Below, piece after piece: positions 38,000 to 46,408 of a stretch of DNA of 64,000 nucleotides. A program made the position numbers and the translations under genes. The notes below the pieces were generated by a model. It was given only the letters and a program-made list of their open reading frames with translations, searched no databases and was not told the origin of the DNA. The stretch is taken from positions 1 to 64,000 of the forward strand of contig JABAKE010000007.1 in the NCBI GenBank assembly GCA_019779905.1, given 5' to 3'. The stretch is from Modestobacter lapidis. Its GTDB lineage: Bacteria; Actinomycetota; Actinomycetes; Mycobacteriales; Geodermatophilaceae. The stretch's first letter is position 1. Each line of letters opens with the position of its first letter.

Positions 38000-39508
38000 A
38001 TGTTCGACGCATTCTTCGGCAGTCTGGTCGAGGTCCTGCAGCCGGGGACCATGGCGCTGCTGGTCACCGGTGTGGTGGTCGGCTTCGTGGTGGGTATCCT
38101 GCCCGGCCTCGGCGGGCCGGTCACGTTGGCACTCATGCTGCCTTTCACCTTCAGCATGGAGCCGATCCAGGCCTTCGCCTTCCTGCTGGGCATGCTGGTC
38201 GTGACGTCCACGACCGGCGACATCACGTCGGTGCTCTTCGGGATCCCCGGCGAGGCGACGTCGGCGGCCGCCGCGCTGGATGGCTATCCGCTGACCCGTC
38301 GCGGTCAGGGCGGCCGCGCGCTGGGCGCGGTCCTCTTCGCCTCGCTGCTCGGGTCCTTGTTCGGCGCCGCTGTGCTGGCGCTCGCCGTGCCGGTGATCCG
38401 GCCGGTGGTCCTGGCGCTGGGGGCCCCGGAGTTCTTCGTCCTCACCATGCTCGGTCTGACCTTCGTCGTGGCGCTGTCGGGGAGTCAGATCCTCAAGGGC
38501 TTCCTGATGGCCGCAGCCGGCCTGCTGGTGGCGGTGATCGGCGTCGACTCGCAGGACGGCGTGCCGCGCTACACGTTCGACCAGCTCTACCTGTTCGAGG
38601 GCATCGGGCTCGTCCCGCTGGTGATCGGCCTGTTCGGCGGCGCGGAGGTCCTCCAGCTGATGCTGAGCCGGCAGAGCATCGCCGGCGGTGCGGAGGCCCC
38701 CGCGAAGGTGACCGGGGTGGGTCAGGGAATCCGCGACACCCTCATGCACTGGTCCGTCGTGATCCGGTCCAGTGCGATCGGCGTGACGGTGGGCATGATC
38801 CCCGGGCTGGGCGGCTCGGTGGCGCAGTTCATCGCCTACGGATCGGCCAAGCAGTCGTCGAAGAACCCGGAGATGTTCGGCAAGGGTGCCATCGACGGGG
38901 TCATCGCCAGCGGTGCGAACAACAACGCCCGGGACAGCGGGAGCCTGATCCCCACCATCGCCTTCGGGATCCCCGGCGGGGCGAACACCGCCGTCCTGCT
39001 GAGCGCCTTCCTCATCGTCGGGCTCAACCCGGGCCCGGAGATGCTGACCACCAACGTCGACGTCACCTTCTCGATGGTCTGGATCACCGTCATCGCCAAC
39101 GCGATCGCCGTCGCCGCGGCCTTCCTGGTGCTCAAGCCGCTGACCCGGCTCACCTTCATCTCCGGTCCGCTGCTGGTGCCCTTCCTGATCCTGTTGATGG
39201 TCCTGGGCGCCTACAGCTCGACCAACTCCTACGGCGACGTCATGGTGATGGTCGCGGCGGCCGCGATCGGGGTGGCCTGCATCCGGTGGAACTGGCCGCG
39301 GGTCCCCTTCCTGCTCGCCGTCGTCCTCGGGGGCCTGGCCGAGCGCTACCTGTTCGTCTCCTACGGCCTTTTCGGCTGGTCGTGGATCACCCGGCCGGTC
39401 GTGCTCGGCCTGCTGGCCGTGATGGCCCTCGTCCTGTTCGCGCCGCTGTTCCGGTACTTGCGCACGCGCAGCCGGGACCGATCCGAGAATGAGGTGACCG
39501 TGCCGTGA
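38000..39508 (+). CDS. tctA: tripartite tricarboxylate transporter permease, large subunit
   Basis: The 502-residue membrane protein has about twelve helices and the duplicated TctA signatures VGFVVGILPGLGGPVTLALMLP and GVTVGMIPGLGGSVAQFIAY. Each is followed by TTGDITSVLFGIPGEATSAA or SGSLIPTIAFGIPGGANTAVLLSA. It forms the transport channel with TctB. The ATG at 38000 has AGAGGTGG upstream; the earlier in-frame start at 37949 adds a non-homologous leader. Confidence 0.95.
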   Translation: MFDAFFGSLVEVLQPGTMALLVTGVVVGFVVGILPGLGGPVTLALMLPFTFSMEPIQAFAFLLGMLVVTSTTGDITSVLFGIPGEATSAAAALDGYPLTRRGQGGRALGAVLFASLLGSLFGAAVLALAVPVIRPVVLALGAPEFFVLTMLGLTFVVALSGSQILKGFLMAAAGLLVAVIGVDSQDGVPRYTFDQLYLFEGIGLVPLVIGLFGGAEVLQLMLSRQSIAGGAEAPAKVTGVGQGIRDTLMHWSVVIRSSAIGVTVGMIPGLGGSVAQFIAYGSAKQSSKNPEMFGKGAIDGVIASGANNNARDSGSLIPTIAFGIPGGANTAVLLSAFLIVGLNPGPEMLTTNVDVTFSMVWITVIANAIAVAAAFLVLKPLTRLTFISGPLLVPFLILLMVLGAYSSTNSYGDVMVMVAAAAIGVACIRWNWPRVPFLLAVVLGGLAERYLFVSYGLFGWSWITRPVVLGLLAVMALVLFAPLFRYLRTRSRDRSENEVTVP

Positions 39509-40029
39509 GCACGTCGAACAGCGCCCCCACGACCAGCCCTCCGGCGCGGCGGGTGTCGCGGGGCGACCTGGCCCTCACCCTCGGCCTGCTGGGCGTCTTC
39601 GTCCTTGCGTTCGTCACGGCGCTGGGCTGGTCGTTCAACACCGGGGTGTTCCCGCGGCTGATCACCGGGCTAGGGGTTGCACTCGCCGTGCTGCACCTCG
39701 TCGTCCTGCTGGTGCGCCGGCCGGCCCCGGACGTCCAGCCGCACGGCGAGGACGGGGACATCGAGGCGATGGACGTCGAGTACGCCTTCGAACACGCCGA
39801 GCCGAAGCAGTGGGCCTGGACCCTGGGATGGGTGGCCGGGTTCTTCCTGCTGCTCTACCTCGGCGGCATCTTCATCGCCGCACCGGTGTTCACGGTGGCC
39901 TACCTCCGGTTCTCCGCTCGTGCCTCCTGGCTGTTCAGCGCCGTCTACGCCGTCGTCGTCGGTCTCGTGCTGTACGCCGCCTTCGTCGTGTTCCTCGAAA
40001 TCCCCACCCCGCCGGGGATCTTCGAGTGA
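39505..40029 (+). CDS. tctB: tripartite tricarboxylate transporter, small membrane subunit
   Basis: The 174-residue protein has four hydrophobic helices in TctB arrangement (FNTGVFPRLITGLGVALAVLHL, then AGFFLLLYLGGIFIAAPVFTVAYLRF). A charged cytoplasmic loop lies in the middle. The GTG overlaps the tctA stop (GTGA). TctB is the poorly conserved partner required by TctA. The order C-A-B is unusual but known in actinobacteria. Confidence 0.9.
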   Translation: MSTSNSAPTTSPPARRVSRGDLALTLGLLGVFVLAFVTALGWSFNTGVFPRLITGLGVALAVLHLVVLLVRRPAPDVQPHGEDGDIEAMDVEYAFEHAEPKQWAWTLGWVAGFFLLLYLGGIFIAAPVFTVAYLRFSARASWLFSAVYAVVVGLVLYAAFVVFLEIPTPPGIFE

Positions 40030-40039
40030 CCGGTCGGGG

Positions 40040-40603
40040 ATGAACGGCGCGGATGCCGGCCCGGCGGGTGTGCCAGAGGCGCACGGCGGCGTCGTCCTCA
40101 GCACGGCACGGCTGGAGATGCGCCCGCTCAGCCCCGCGTACCTCCCGCACATGCGCGCGCTGTACGAGGACCCGCGGGTGACGGAGTTCCTGGTGGCACT
40201 GGACGAGGCCGGCCACCTGCGTCGGCTCATCGAGGCCGAGGAGATGTGGGCCTCGCGAGGCCTGGGCCGGGTCGCGATCCACGAGCGCGGCAGTGGGCGG
40301 TTCCTCGGGCGCGGCGGCCTGCACCACTGGCCGCAGTTCGACGAAGTGGAGGTCGGCTGGGCGCTGCGCGCCGACGCCTGGGGGCGCGGATTCGCCACCG
40401 AGGCCGCCCGGGCATGGCTGGAGTGGGGCTTCGCGAACCTCGACGTGCCCTACTTCACCGCCTACATCGCACCGGACAACGCGGCGTCTCGCTCCGTGGC
40501 TGCCCGGCTCGGCATGTCGGTGCTGCGCACGGACACGTTCCACGGACGGGACGTCCTCGCCTACGCGCTGCACCGTGGCCGGCCCCGCCGGCAGACGTCC
40601 TGA
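40040..40603 (+). CDS. GNAT family N-acetyltransferase (RimJ/RimL-like)
   Basis: The 187-residue protein has the GNAT_3 pattern: LSTARLEMRPLSPAYLPHMRALYEDPRV at the start, EVEVGWALRADAWGRGFATEAARAWLEWGF (acetyl-CoA site), and YIAPDNAASRSVAARLGMSVL. It transfers an acetyl group to an amine, often on a protein N-terminus. It follows tctB by ten bases, so it is probably co-transcribed with the transporter, although a link to aromatic catabolism is not obvious. Confidence 0.88.
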   Translation: MNGADAGPAGVPEAHGGVVLSTARLEMRPLSPAYLPHMRALYEDPRVTEFLVALDEAGHLRRLIEAEEMWASRGLGRVAIHERGSGRFLGRGGLHHWPQFDEVEVGWALRADAWGRGFATEAARAWLEWGFANLDVPYFTAYIAPDNAASRSVAARLGMSVLRTDTFHGRDVLAYALHRGRPRRQTS

Positions 40604-40676
40604 CCTGCCGGACGGGGCTCCGGACGGGGAGGTGGCCGGTCCGTGGCCCGAGGTTGACGCGATCCTCACCATCCGC

Positions 40677-40689
40677 TCTACTGAGCAGA
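40677..40689. promoter_or_regulatory. IclR-type operator copy 3 (dioxygenase promoter)
   Basis: TCTAC-TGA-GCAGA matches TCTGC-N3-GCAGA with one change, and flanking C/G extend the arms. A TTGACG at 40654-40659 lies 17 bases upstream, so the site may overlap a promoter -10 region. It is 66 bases upstream of the dioxygenase ATG. Confidence 0.7.
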
Positions 40690-40755
40690 GAAGCAGTCTG
40701 GATAACAGAACTAGCCATGGGCGTCCGCCGCGGGCGTCTGGAGGGGGCGAACACC

Positions 40756-42216
40756 ATGACCGATCAGTCCGGAGTCCTGACGGACGTGCGGCGGGGCATG
40801 ATCCCGGCGCACATCTACAACGACCGGGAGCTCTTCGAGCTGGAGCGGGAGCGGATCTTCGGCCGGGCGTGGATCTTCGTCGCGCACGAGTCGGAGATCG
40901 CCAAGCCCGGCGACTACGTCGTGCGCCGCGTCCTGGAGGATTCCTTCATCGTCGCCCGCGACGAGAAGGGTGAGATCAAGGCGCACTTCAACATGTGCCT
41001 GCACCGGGGCATGCAGATCTGCCGCGCCGAGATGGGTAATGCGTCGCACTTCCGCTGCCCGTACCACGGCTGGTCCTACCGCAACGACGGCCGCATCGTC
41101 GGTCTGCCGTTCCACCAGGACGCCTACGGGGGCGAGGCGGGCTTCAAGCGCAAGGGGCAGCGGCTGCTGCCGGCGCCGAACCTGGCGAGCTATAACGGAC
41201 TAATCTTCATCTCCATGGACCCGGACGCGGAGCCGCTGGAGGACTTCCTGGGCGACTTCCGCTTCTACCTCGACTACTACACCAAGCAGAGCAAGAGCGG
41301 CATCCAGCTCATGGGCCCGCAGCGCTGGCGTGTCAAGGCGAACTGGAAGATCGGCGCGGAGAACTTCGCCGGCGACATGTACCACACCCCGCAGACCCAC
41401 ACGTCCGTCGTCGAGATCGGGCTGTTCCGCGAGCCGAAGGCGGAGAAGCGCAAGGACGGCTGCACCTACTGGGCCGGTGCCGGCGGCGGGACGACGTACA
41501 AGCTCCCCGAGGGAAACCTGGACGAGCGGCTGCGCTATGTCGGGTATCCGCAGGAGATGGTCGACCGGATGAAGCAGTCGCTGTCCGAGGACCAGCTGAA
41601 GGTCGTCGGGGAGGACGGCTTCATGATCTCCGCGGCCTCCGCTTTCCCGAACCTCTCGTTCGTGCACAACTGGCCGAGGGTGGCCGAGTCCGACGACGTG
41701 CTGCCCTTCATCTCCATCCGGCAGTGGCAGCCGATCAGCGAGAACGAGACCGAGGTCCTGTCCTGGTTCGCCGTCGACGCGGAGGCCCCGGAGGAGTTCA
41801 AGGCGCTGTCCTACAAGGCCTACCTGATGTGCTTCGGCTCGACCGGCATGTTCGAGCAGGACGACGTCGAGAACTGGGTCTCCCTGACCAACACCGCGGC
41901 CGGGTCGATGGCCCGCCGGCTCCTGCTCAACAGCCGGATGGGCATCCTCGAGGACGACACCGAGGTCGTCCCCGCGCTCACCGACGAGCAGTTCCACGGA
42001 CCAGGCGTCGCGCACACCGGCTACGGCGAGTACAACCAGCGCGAGCTGCTCAACCGGTGGGCCGACCACCTCGAGGAGCCGGTGACGGCCGTGTCCACCG
42101 TCGAGGTCGGCGGCCCGGGCGCCCGCCCGGCGGTCGGCCAGGAACCGGCCGGCGCTGCTACGGCCGGCGGCACCGCGACGTCGACCGCCGCAGACCAGGT
42201 GGGGGCGCAGGCATGA
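40756..42216 (+). CDS. phtAa: aromatic ring-hydroxylating dioxygenase, alpha subunit (phthalate 3,4-dioxygenase type)
   Basis: The 486-residue protein has a Rieske centre (Cys81, His83, Cys101, His104; CLHRG and CPYHGW) and a mononuclear iron site with ENFAGDMYHTPQTH (His210, His215). The last ligand is likely in FEQDDVENW. It dihydroxylates an aromatic acid with the beta subunit, ferredoxin and reductase encoded just downstream. Gene order matches phthalate 3,4-dioxygenase operons of Terrabacter and Arthrobacter; the substrate is inferred from that. About 35 low-complexity residues extend the C-terminus. ATG 40756 follows GGAGGGGG. Confidence 0.9.
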   Translation: MTDQSGVLTDVRRGMIPAHIYNDRELFELERERIFGRAWIFVAHESEIAKPGDYVVRRVLEDSFIVARDEKGEIKAHFNMCLHRGMQICRAEMGNASHFRCPYHGWSYRNDGRIVGLPFHQDAYGGEAGFKRKGQRLLPAPNLASYNGLIFISMDPDAEPLEDFLGDFRFYLDYYTKQSKSGIQLMGPQRWRVKANWKIGAENFAGDMYHTPQTHTSVVEIGLFREPKAEKRKDGCTYWAGAGGGTTYKLPEGNLDERLRYVGYPQEMVDRMKQSLSEDQLKVVGEDGFMISAASAFPNLSFVHNWPRVAESDDVLPFISIRQWQPISENETEVLSWFAVDAEAPEEFKALSYKAYLMCFGSTGMFEQDDVENWVSLTNTAAGSMARRLLLNSRMGILEDDTEVVPALTDEQFHGPGVAHTGYGEYNQRELLNRWADHLEEPVTAVSTVEVGGPGARPAVGQEPAGAATAGGTATSTAADQVGAQA

Positions 42217-42854
42217 GCACGCCGACGACCGCCCGGACGACGCCCGGCACCACCCCGGCCGGGCCTGAGGTGACGCCGGTGGAGACCGCCTCGACGCGCT
42301 CGGTGCTGGGCGGCCACGCCTCGCGGCTGCAGCGGGTGGGCATGACGCTGCCCTTCGGCGACGAGCGGCACCTGGCCGCGCACCAGTGGCTGGTCGACGA
42401 GGCCTGGCTGCTGGACGCGCAGGCGTACTCCGACTGGCTGGCGCTGCTCACCGAGGACATCCACTACGTGATGCCGGTGCGGGTGACCACGGCGCTGGGC
42501 GCCGGCTTCGACACCTCACCGGGGATGGCGCACTTCGACGAGGACTGGTACTCGCTGTCCCGCCGGGTGGCCCGCTTCCTCACCGAGCACGCCTGGACCG
42601 AGGACCCGCCGTCCCGGCTGCGCCACCACCTGTCCAACGTGCGAACCTTCGCCACCGAGGACGCCGACCACCTGATCGTGGACTCGGCCACGCTGCTGTT
42701 CCGCAACCGCGGGGACGTGCACGAGGGGTCGCTGGTCTCCGCCGGCCGGGAGGACCTGCTGCGCCACACGCCGGAGGGCTGGAAGCTCGCCCGCCGGACG
42801 ATCATGGTCGACGACTCGGTCATGCGGATGCAGAACCTGGCGATCTTCCTGTGA
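42213..42854 (+). CDS. phtAb: aromatic ring-hydroxylating dioxygenase, beta subunit
   Basis: The 213-residue protein has the beta-subunit cone fold signatures: HQWLVDEAWLLDAQAYSDWLALLTEDIHYVMPVR, RFLTEHAWTEDPPSRLRHHLSNVR and EGWKLARRTIMVDDSVMRMQNLAIFL. It shapes and stabilises the alpha3beta3 oxygenase. The first 35 residues are Thr/Pro-rich and not conserved. The ATG overlaps the alpha stop (ATGA), giving coupled translation at equal stoichiometry. Confidence 0.94.
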   Translation: MSTPTTARTTPGTTPAGPEVTPVETASTRSVLGGHASRLQRVGMTLPFGDERHLAAHQWLVDEAWLLDAQAYSDWLALLTEDIHYVMPVRVTTALGAGFDTSPGMAHFDEDWYSLSRRVARFLTEHAWTEDPPSRLRHHLSNVRTFATEDADHLIVDSATLLFRNRGDVHEGSLVSAGREDLLRHTPEGWKLARRTIMVDDSVMRMQNLAIFL

Positions 42855-42927
42855 CGAGGCTTGCGAGGTCACACATGAGCACAGCGGCCCGACGAACGTG
42901 GCCGACGAGCGGGAGCGAGGAGGACCG

Positions 42928-43311
42928 GTGAGTTTGCACTGGGAGGGCGAGGAGCAGGATGCGCAGGCCGCCCGCCGGGCGGCGGCCGAGCACGAGGAAC
43001 TGCTCGCCGGCGCCCGCGGGGACGCGATCACCATCGCCAACGAGTTCGCCGAGGTGCGGGTGGTCCGCGTCGACACGCGCAACGGCTCACGGCTGCTCGT
43101 CGAGTCACCGAAGTCGGGGCAGTGGGTCTCGCTGGATCCGCTGGAGCTGGAGTCGCTGACCTGGCAGAACACGGCCACCTTCTCGGCGATGATCGGCAAC
43201 CCGTTCGGTCCGCTCGTCCCCGAGGCAACCGGCGGCATCGTCGAGGGCGGTGACCTCACCGAGGGCGGGAACGAGCCGGGGCGGCAGCTGCCGGAGGGCG
43301 GCAGCCAGTGA
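42928..43311 (+). CDS. small dioxygenase-operon protein of unknown role
   Basis: The 127-residue protein contains ITIANEFAEVRVVRVDTRNGSRLLVESPKSGQ, then SLDPLELESLTWQN and TFSAMIGNPFGPL. Short proteins with this pattern occur between dioxygenase and dihydrodiol dehydrogenase genes in actinobacterial aromatic clusters and are sometimes labelled dihydrodiol dehydrogenase. There is no Rossmann motif, so that label is doubtful. A role in oxygenase assembly or product handling is inference. GTG 42928 has GAGGAGGACC upstream and its stop overlaps the next gene. Confidence 0.8.
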   Translation: MSLHWEGEEQDAQAARRAAAEHEELLAGARGDAITIANEFAEVRVVRVDTRNGSRLLVESPKSGQWVSLDPLELESLTWQNTATFSAMIGNPFGPLVPEATGGIVEGGDLTEGGNEPGRQLPEGGSQ

Positions 43312-44123
43312 GTGAGCCGGCGAGCGGCTGGCTGGCGGGCCGGCGGGCGCTGGTCGTCGGCGCCGGATCCGGCATCGGCAGAGCCGTCGTCGACGCCTTC
43401 CTCGCCGAGGGTGCCCGGGTCGCCGTGCTGGAACGGGACCCGGACAAGTGCGCCGCGCTGGCCGATGCGTTGCCCGAGGTTCCGGTGACCGTAGGGGACG
43501 CAACCAGCCGGGCAGCCAACGAGGAGGCGGTAGCGACGGCCGTCGCCACCTTCGGCGGGCTGGACGTGCTGGTGAGCTGCGTCGGCATCTTCGACTACTA
43601 CCGCAGCATCACCGACCTCGACGCCGACGTCCTCGACACCGCGTTCGACGAGATCTTCCACCCGAACGTGAAGTCGATGCTCCACTCGGTGAAGGCCGCG
43701 CTGCCCGCACTGCAGGAGGCAGGCCGGGCGTCGATCCTGCTGACCGAGTCGACGTCGGCGTACTACCCGGGCCGGGGCGGCGTCCTCTACCTGGCTTCCA
43801 AATTCGCCGTCCGGGGGCTGGTCACCGCGCTGGCCCACGACCTGGCCCCCGAGGTGCGGGTCAACGGGGTGGCGCCCGGTGGCACCCTCAACACCGATCT
43901 GCGTGGGCTGCCCAGCCTGGGTCTGGCCGACCGCAGGCTGGGCAGCACGCCCAACCGGGCCGAGGAGATGGCCGCCCGGGTGCCGCTGCGGGTGGCGCTG
44001 TCCGCGGAGGACATGGCCTGGAGCTACGTGTTCCTCGCCTCCGAGCGGTCCCGCGGCATCACCGGGACCACCGTCCACCCAGACGGCGGAGCCGGGGTCT
44101 CCGCCGCCAAGAAACGATCCTGA
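43308..44123 (+). CDS. phtB: cis-dihydrodiol dehydrogenase (SDR)
   Basis: The 271-residue SDR has ALVVGAGSGIGRAVVDAFL, VLVSCVGIFDYY, STSAYYPGRGGVLYLASKFAVRGL (catalytic Ser and YxxxK) and a VHPDGGAG end. The arrangement is that of BphB/NahB-type dehydrogenases, which rearomatise the dioxygenase product to a catechol using NAD. Between dioxygenase and ferredoxin genes it should form 3,4-dihydroxyphthalate if phthalate is the substrate. The GTG overlaps the stop of the small protein gene. Confidence 0.92.
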   Translation: MSEPASGWLAGRRALVVGAGSGIGRAVVDAFLAEGARVAVLERDPDKCAALADALPEVPVTVGDATSRAANEEAVATAVATFGGLDVLVSCVGIFDYYRSITDLDADVLDTAFDEIFHPNVKSMLHSVKAALPALQEAGRASILLTESTSAYYPGRGGVLYLASKFAVRGLVTALAHDLAPEVRVNGVAPGGTLNTDLRGLPSLGLADRRLGSTPNRAEEMAARVPLRVALSAEDMAWSYVFLASERSRGITGTTVHPDGGAGVSAAKKRS

Positions 44124-44140
44124 GCGAGAGGAATGCCGCC

Positions 44141-44338
44141 ATGCCCGTCCTGAAGGCCGACTTCGCCGCGTGCCAAGGCTACGCCAACTGCGTGGACGCC
44201 GCGCCCACCGTGTACGACATCGACGACGACGGCGTCGTCGTGCTGCTCCGGGAGCGCATCTCCGAGGAGGAGCGGCCGCACATCGAGGAGGCCGCCCGCA
44301 GCTGCCCGGTCAGCGCCCTCACCATCGAGGACGAGTGA
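44141..44338 (+). CDS. phtAc: ferredoxin, 3Fe-4S type
   Basis: The 65-residue protein has three cluster cysteines (Cys11, Cys17 and Cys55, the last in SCPVSAL), with Tyr-Ala in place of the second cysteine of a 4Fe-4S motif. It should therefore hold a 3Fe-4S cluster, like the ferredoxins of actinobacterial P450s and phthalate dioxygenases. It passes electrons to the oxygenase and could also serve the upstream P450. ATG 44141 follows GAGAGGAA. Confidence 0.93.
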   Translation: MPVLKADFAACQGYANCVDAAPTVYDIDDDGVVVLLRERISEEERPHIEEAARSCPVSALTIEDE

Positions 44339-45603
44339 GCGGGGGCCGCACCGTCGTCGTCGTCGGGTCCTCGATCGGCGGTGTCCGCACCGCCCAGGCG
44401 CTGCGCAGCGAGGGATTCGACGGGCGCGTCGTCCTGGTGGGGGAGGAGGCGGAGCTGCCCTACGACAAGCCGCCGCTGTCCAAGCAGTTCCTGTCGGGGC
44501 AGTGGGACGCCGACCGGACGGTGCTGCTGACCCCGGAGGCGGCCGAGCGTGAGGGCATCGAGTTGCGGATCGGCGTCCCGGCGACCCGACTGGACGTCGC
44601 GGCCAAGGAGGTGCACCTGGCCGACGGCACCTCCCTGGCCTACGACAGCGCGGTGATCGCCACCGGCGCCTCGGCCCGGCCGTCCCCGTGGCGTCCGGAG
44701 TCCGGCGTGCACGTCGTTCGCACGATGGCCGACAGCCGCGCCCTGCACGAGGACCTGCGCCGGGAGGGGCCGGTTGTCGTGGTCGGGGGCGGGTTCATCG
44801 GCGCCGAGGTCGCCGCCACCGCCAGCGGTCTGGGTCGTGAGGTGACCGTCGTCGACCCGATGCCCACGCCCATCGGCCGGGTCGTCGGCCCGGAGATCGG
44901 GCAGTACTTCACCGAGCTGCACCACCGGCACGGGGTGGCGACCCGGTTCGGCGTCGGGGTCGAGGGGATCGAGGGCTCCGCCGGGGACCTCCGCGTCCGC
45001 CTGACCGACGGCACCGAGCTGGCTGCCGCCACCGTCGTCGTCGGCATCGGGGCGGTGCCCAACGACGGATGGCTGGCCGACTCCGGCCTGCCCATCGAGA
45101 ACGGCGTCATGTGCGACGAGTACAGCCGAGCGCTCGATGCCCCCGACGTCTACGCGATCGGGGACGTCGCGCGGTGGTTCCACCCCGGGCACCGGGAGTA
45201 CCTGCGGGTCGAGCACTGGACCAACGCCGTGGAGCAGGGCGTGTGTGCCGCGCACAACATCGCCCATCCCGACGACCTGCGCTCCTACCGGCCCGTGGAG
45301 TACGTCTGGAGCGACCAGTACGACTGGAAGGTCCAGATCGTCGGCCGGCCCACGCGGGGCACCCGCCACGAGCTCGTCGGCGAGCTCACCGGCGTGAAGC
45401 CGCGTGCCGCCGTGCTGTACACCGACGAGGACGGGCACCTGCTCGGCGTGGTCACGGTCAACTGGCCCAAGGCGCTGGTGCAGTGCCGACGCATGGTCAC
45501 CGAACAGGCCTCGTTCGACGAGGCGCTGGGCAAGGTGAAGGAGCTGGCCGCCGCCGCCCCGCCCCGCCGGGCCGCTTCGACCGACACGGGCGGTGGTCGC
45601 TGA
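44335..45603 (+). CDS. phtAd: ferredoxin reductase (FAD/NAD-dependent)
   Basis: The 422-residue protein has two dinucleotide-binding motifs, VVVVGSSIGGVRTAQALR near the start and VVVVGGGFIGAEVAATASGLG near residue 150. LPYDKPPLSK and the FAD motif DVYAIGDVARW are also present. This is the rubredoxin/ferredoxin reductase type used by ring-hydroxylating dioxygenases. It overlaps the ferredoxin stop (GTGA). It is the only ferredoxin reductase in the window and may also serve the Rieske oxygenase at 54.4 kb. Confidence 0.94.
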   Translation: MSGGRTVVVVGSSIGGVRTAQALRSEGFDGRVVLVGEEAELPYDKPPLSKQFLSGQWDADRTVLLTPEAAEREGIELRIGVPATRLDVAAKEVHLADGTSLAYDSAVIATGASARPSPWRPESGVHVVRTMADSRALHEDLRREGPVVVVGGGFIGAEVAATASGLGREVTVVDPMPTPIGRVVGPEIGQYFTELHHRHGVATRFGVGVEGIEGSAGDLRVRLTDGTELAAATVVVGIGAVPNDGWLADSGLPIENGVMCDEYSRALDAPDVYAIGDVARWFHPGHREYLRVEHWTNAVEQGVCAAHNIAHPDDLRSYRPVEYVWSDQYDWKVQIVGRPTRGTRHELVGELTGVKPRAAVLYTDEDGHLLGVVTVNWPKALVQCRRMVTEQASFDEALGKVKELAAAAPPRRAASTDTGGGR

Positions 45604-46331
45604 TGAACTCCGTGGACACCGGCCTCGCGGAGCTGCGCGAGGACCTGGCCGTGGCCTGCCGGGTTCTCGCGGCCCGCGGCCTGGCAGAGGGGTATCTCGG
45701 GCACATCAGCCTGCGGATCGACGAGAACCGCCTGCTGGTGCGCTGCCGCGGGCCGCAGGAACGCGGTCTGGCCTGGACGACGGCGGAGGACATCCGGCTG
45801 GTCACCCTGGACGGGGAGCCCGGTGCCGACGGGGAGCTGGAAGGGTGGATGGCGCCCAACGAGCTGCCGCTGCACACCGAGGTGCTGCGCCACCGTCCCG
45901 ATGTGTCGGCCGTCGTCCACGCACACCCGCCGGCCGTCGTGGCGGCCGACCTGGCCGGCCTCGGGATCCGACCGATCGTGGGTGCCTACGACATGCCGGG
46001 CACGAAGCTCGCGGCCGGTGGAATACCGGTCTACCCACGGGGTGTCCTGGTGCGGGACCGCGGGTTGGCTGCCGAGATGGTGGATGCCATGGGAGAGCGG
46101 CCCGTCGTCCTGCTGCGGGGGCACGGGCTCACCAGTTCGGGCACCAGCGTCGCGGAGGCGGTCCTGCGGGCGATCTCGGTCGACCAGTTGGCCCGCCTCT
46201 CGCTGACCATCGCCTCGGCAGGGGGGACGCTGCGCGACCTGCCGGCGGAGGACATGGCCCAGTTGCCCGACCTGGGTGGCGGGTTCAACCTCGCGACCGC
46301 GTGGCGGCATGAACGCGCCCGACTCCCGTGA
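45603..46331 (+). CDS. phtC: class II aldolase/adducin family decarboxylase (3,4-dihydroxyphthalate decarboxylase type)
   Basis: The 242-residue protein has the class II aldolase zinc motif (VVHAHPPAV) and a later GHG (LLRGHGLTSSGTSVAEAV), with LAEGYLGHISLRID at the front. In actinobacterial phthalate operons a protein of this family removes the 2-carboxylate of 3,4-dihydroxyphthalate to give protocatechuate. Its place after the ferredoxin reductase and before the regulator is the same here. The ATG overlaps the reductase stop (TGATG). Confidence 0.88.
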   Translation: MNSVDTGLAELREDLAVACRVLAARGLAEGYLGHISLRIDENRLLVRCRGPQERGLAWTTAEDIRLVTLDGEPGADGELEGWMAPNELPLHTEVLRHRPDVSAVVHAHPPAVVAADLAGLGIRPIVGAYDMPGTKLAAGGIPVYPRGVLVRDRGLAAEMVDAMGERPVVLLRGHGLTSSGTSVAEAVLRAISVDQLARLSLTIASAGGTLRDLPAEDMAQLPDLGGGFNLATAWRHERARLP

Positions 46332-46376
46332 CCGGGGCCTCGCGGCCTCTACAGAGAGGACGCACAGGCGCGGTTC

Positions 46377-46389
46377 TCTGCACAGCAGA
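46377..46389. promoter_or_regulatory. IclR-type operator copy 4 (regulator promoter)
   Basis: TCTGC-ACA-GCAGA is a perfect palindrome. TGTATT (46395-46400) lies just downstream and would place transcription start at or near the GTG at 46409, making a leaderless mRNA. The site sits in the -35/spacer region, so binding would give autorepression. Confidence 0.75.
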
Positions 46390-46408
46390 TGCTCTGTATT
46401 CTCACGTC

